From the NCBI GenBank assembly GCA_047619485.1, contig JBLHKE010000438.1, positions 1 to 6,680 of the forward strand: DNA of 6,680 bases, read 5' to 3'. Both the position numbers and the translations under genes were made by a program. This stretch comes from JBLHKE01 sp047619485 (lineage in GTDB: Bacteria > Verrucomicrobiota > Verrucomicrobiia > Verrucomicrobiales > DEV007). Shown in pieces: positions 5,640 to 6,680 of this stretch. Every line of letters starts with the position of its first letter. The stretch's first letter is position 1. The notes under the pieces are model-generated. The model was given only the letters and a program-made list of their open reading frames with translations, had not been told where the DNA came from and did no database searches.

Positions 5640-5764
5640 GAAAGTCCTGGAAGGGCAAACAGTATTAGGGTTGCGATCCGGATGAGTTTCATTTCCTAGT
5701 CGATCGAACGTTTCAGTTCCTCGTAGTTTGGATTAACGTGACCATTGCACATCAGCTCACCGTA
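5640..5764. other. Intergenic stretch before the beta-helix gene, no gene seen
   Basis: These 125 bases show no credible open frame, RNA gene or strong hairpin. They may hold the remainder of the second MITE-like end and the upstream control region of the following gene. Confidence 0.4.
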
Positions 5765-5794
5765 TTCGACAAGTCAGATCTCGCCATGTATATA
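5765..5794 (+). promoter_or_regulatory. Possible promoter for the beta-helix gene
   Basis: TTCGAC at 5765-5770 and TATATA at 5789-5794 are 18 bases apart and resemble -35 and -10 boxes. The -10 candidate ends eight bases before the ATG at 5803, which would give a leaderless transcript. No ribosome binding site precedes the ATG, which agrees with this, but the -35 match is weak. Confidence 0.25.
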
Positions 5795-5802
5795 TTCCGG
5801 GC

Positions 5803-6680
5803 ATGAAAATCACAGCTCTAGCACTTGGAATCAGCGCTTCGTTTTTTGGAATGCTCCATGCTAAACCGCTGTCCTCCACCGATGAACTGGTCGCTGCGGT
5901 CAACGGCGGGGCTGAGGGCTCCACGATCGAAATTGCCGCCGGCACCTTCTTCTTGAAGGCGCCTCTCGAACCCAAGAGCGGCATGACTTTGACCGGTGCA
6001 GGCGCGGGCAAAACTATCCTCACCAATGACCCGTCGTGGAAGCCGTCGGTGAAGACCCTGCCCGACCCCGAGATGCGCACCAAGGGGATGGACACGAACG
6101 CCTATCTAGTGCGTCTGAAAGACAAAGCGGCAGACATCACGATCTCCGCCCTCACCCTGCGCGGACCACAGATGCATGGAGCGGTCTTCGGCTACGGCAA
6201 CATGAACCTCCACCTGCACCACCTCAATATCGAGGACACGCTGTGGAGTGGCATCCGTACGTTCGACATGGCGGCGAAGATCCACGATTGTCACTTTATC
6301 GATGCCGGCGGTCGTTGGGAGCGAGGCGGCAAACCCGGGGTCAAGGGCGGCATTACCGGCGGCGCAATCTTCGCCATCTGGATGAAAGACAGCGAGATTT
6401 CACACAACCGGTTCACCCGGACAAAGCCGGGCAAAGCCGACGAGTTTTATGGAATCAAAGTTCGCCAGGGGAAACGCTGTCGCGTCCACCACAACACGAT
6501 CGAAGTGAACTTTTCAATAGAGTTCCCGTTTGAGAACGACGAGGACATTGAGATCGATCACAATATCTGCCACGGCACGATCTCCATTCCGAAGCACGCC
6601 GGTGGACCGGTGCCCGCGAGCGGACGCACCTTCCATATCCATCACAACTACTTTCGGGACAGCTATTCGATCGAGTTCGT
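5803..6680 (+). CDS. Secreted right-handed beta-helix protein, polysaccharide-lyase-like (partial)
   Basis: The frame is open from the ATG at 5803 to the last base, giving 292 residues with the 3' end cut off by the window. Residues 1-20 are a signal peptide, likely cut after M-L-H-A. From about residue 26 the protein looks like a right-handed parallel beta-helix. The N-terminal cap has S-T-D-E-L-V-A-A-V-N, then S-T-I-E-I-A-A-G-T-F and the turn M-T-L-T-G-A-G-A-G-K-T-I-L. Regular coils follow, each with an H-N step: S-H-N-R-F at 200-204, H-H-N-T-I at 229-233, D-H-N-I-C at 252-256 and H-H-N-Y-F at 280-284. Such folds are typical of pectate lyases, chondroitinase-B-like lyases and related polysaccharide-acting or binding proteins. 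The part that would carry the decisive catalytic residues may lie beyond the window, so the substrate cannot be named. A role in polysaccharide breakdown is inferred from the fold and from the hydrolase fragment nearby. Confidence 0.85.
   Translation, partial: MKITALALGISASFFGMLHAKPLSSTDELVAAVNGGAEGSTIEIAAGTFFLKAPLEPKSGMTLTGAGAGKTILTNDPSWKPSVKTLPDPEMRTKGMDTNAYLVRLKDKAADITISALTLRGPQMHGAVFGYGNMNLHLHHLNIEDTLWSGIRTFDMAAKIHDCHFIDAGGRWERGGKPGVKGGITGGAIFAIWMKDSEISHNRFTRTKPGKADEFYGIKVRQGKRCRVHHNTIEVNFSIEFPFENDEDIEIDHNICHGTISIPKHAGGPVPASGRTFHIHHNYFRDSYSIEF

Noticed and set aside
6036..6533. Plus-strand open frame of 165 codons inside the beta-helix region
   Set aside because: It overlaps the better beta-helix frame that starts at 5803 with a signal peptide and coil repeats. 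Its translation is arginine- and proline-rich with no family.
1..6680. CRISPR array, tRNA, rRNA, riboswitch, or toxin-antitoxin pair
   Set aside because: I looked for regularly spaced repeats, cloverleaf-like segments and small paired genes on both strands and saw none that could be supported.

Overview
This window most likely comes from a verrucomicrobial genome (phylum Verrucomicrobiota, or a near relative in the PVC group). The main clues are a short-tailed PEP-CTERM sorting signal, a C-terminal 'Y-S-L-W-T-S-T-D-L-x-x-W' module typical of secreted verrucomicrobial proteins, a planctomycete/verrucomicrobial type of integrase-core transposase, a moderately high GC content and mostly absent Shine-Dalgarno sequences. 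This assignment is inferred from protein style; no phylogenetic marker is present.

Layout. Positions 112-2207 hold two adjacent paralogous secreted proteins on the plus strand. They share a beta-rich core of unknown function but differ at the C-terminus: the first has a PEP-CTERM anchor, the second a soluble Ig/FnIII-like module. A decayed insertion sequence lies at 2212-3472, bounded by perfect 19-bp terminal inverted repeats. Its minus-strand transposase carries a frameshift, a nonsense codon, an apparent internal deletion and an apparent C-terminal trim. Directly outside the right end, 3475-3513 is a remnant of the last 12-13 codons of a second amidase gene. The intact amidase, a secreted zinc-dependent N-acetylmuramoyl-L-alanine amidase, is at 3730-4686.

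Positions 4687-5802 are a graveyard of mobile and broken sequence: two copies of a 63-bp repeat (4751-4813 and 5403-5465), between them a minus-strand fragment of a putative glycoside hydrolase (4906-5313), then a roughly 165-bp palindromic MITE-like element flanked by CTAG (5461-5630), and abutting it a further copy of the same element end (5625-5639). From 5803 to the window edge runs the 5' part of a secreted right-handed beta-helix protein of polysaccharide-lyase style, open to the last base.

The intact genes all encode exported proteins: two envelope or secreted beta-proteins, a cell-wall hydrolase and a probable polysaccharide-acting beta-helix protein. Nothing shows that they form one pathway. 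The amidase and beta-helix genes are separated from their neighbours by mobile debris, so only the two paralogs look like a possible transcription unit. I found no defence system, CRISPR array, tRNA or rRNA. The most informative part of the window is its history of duplication, insertion and deletion.
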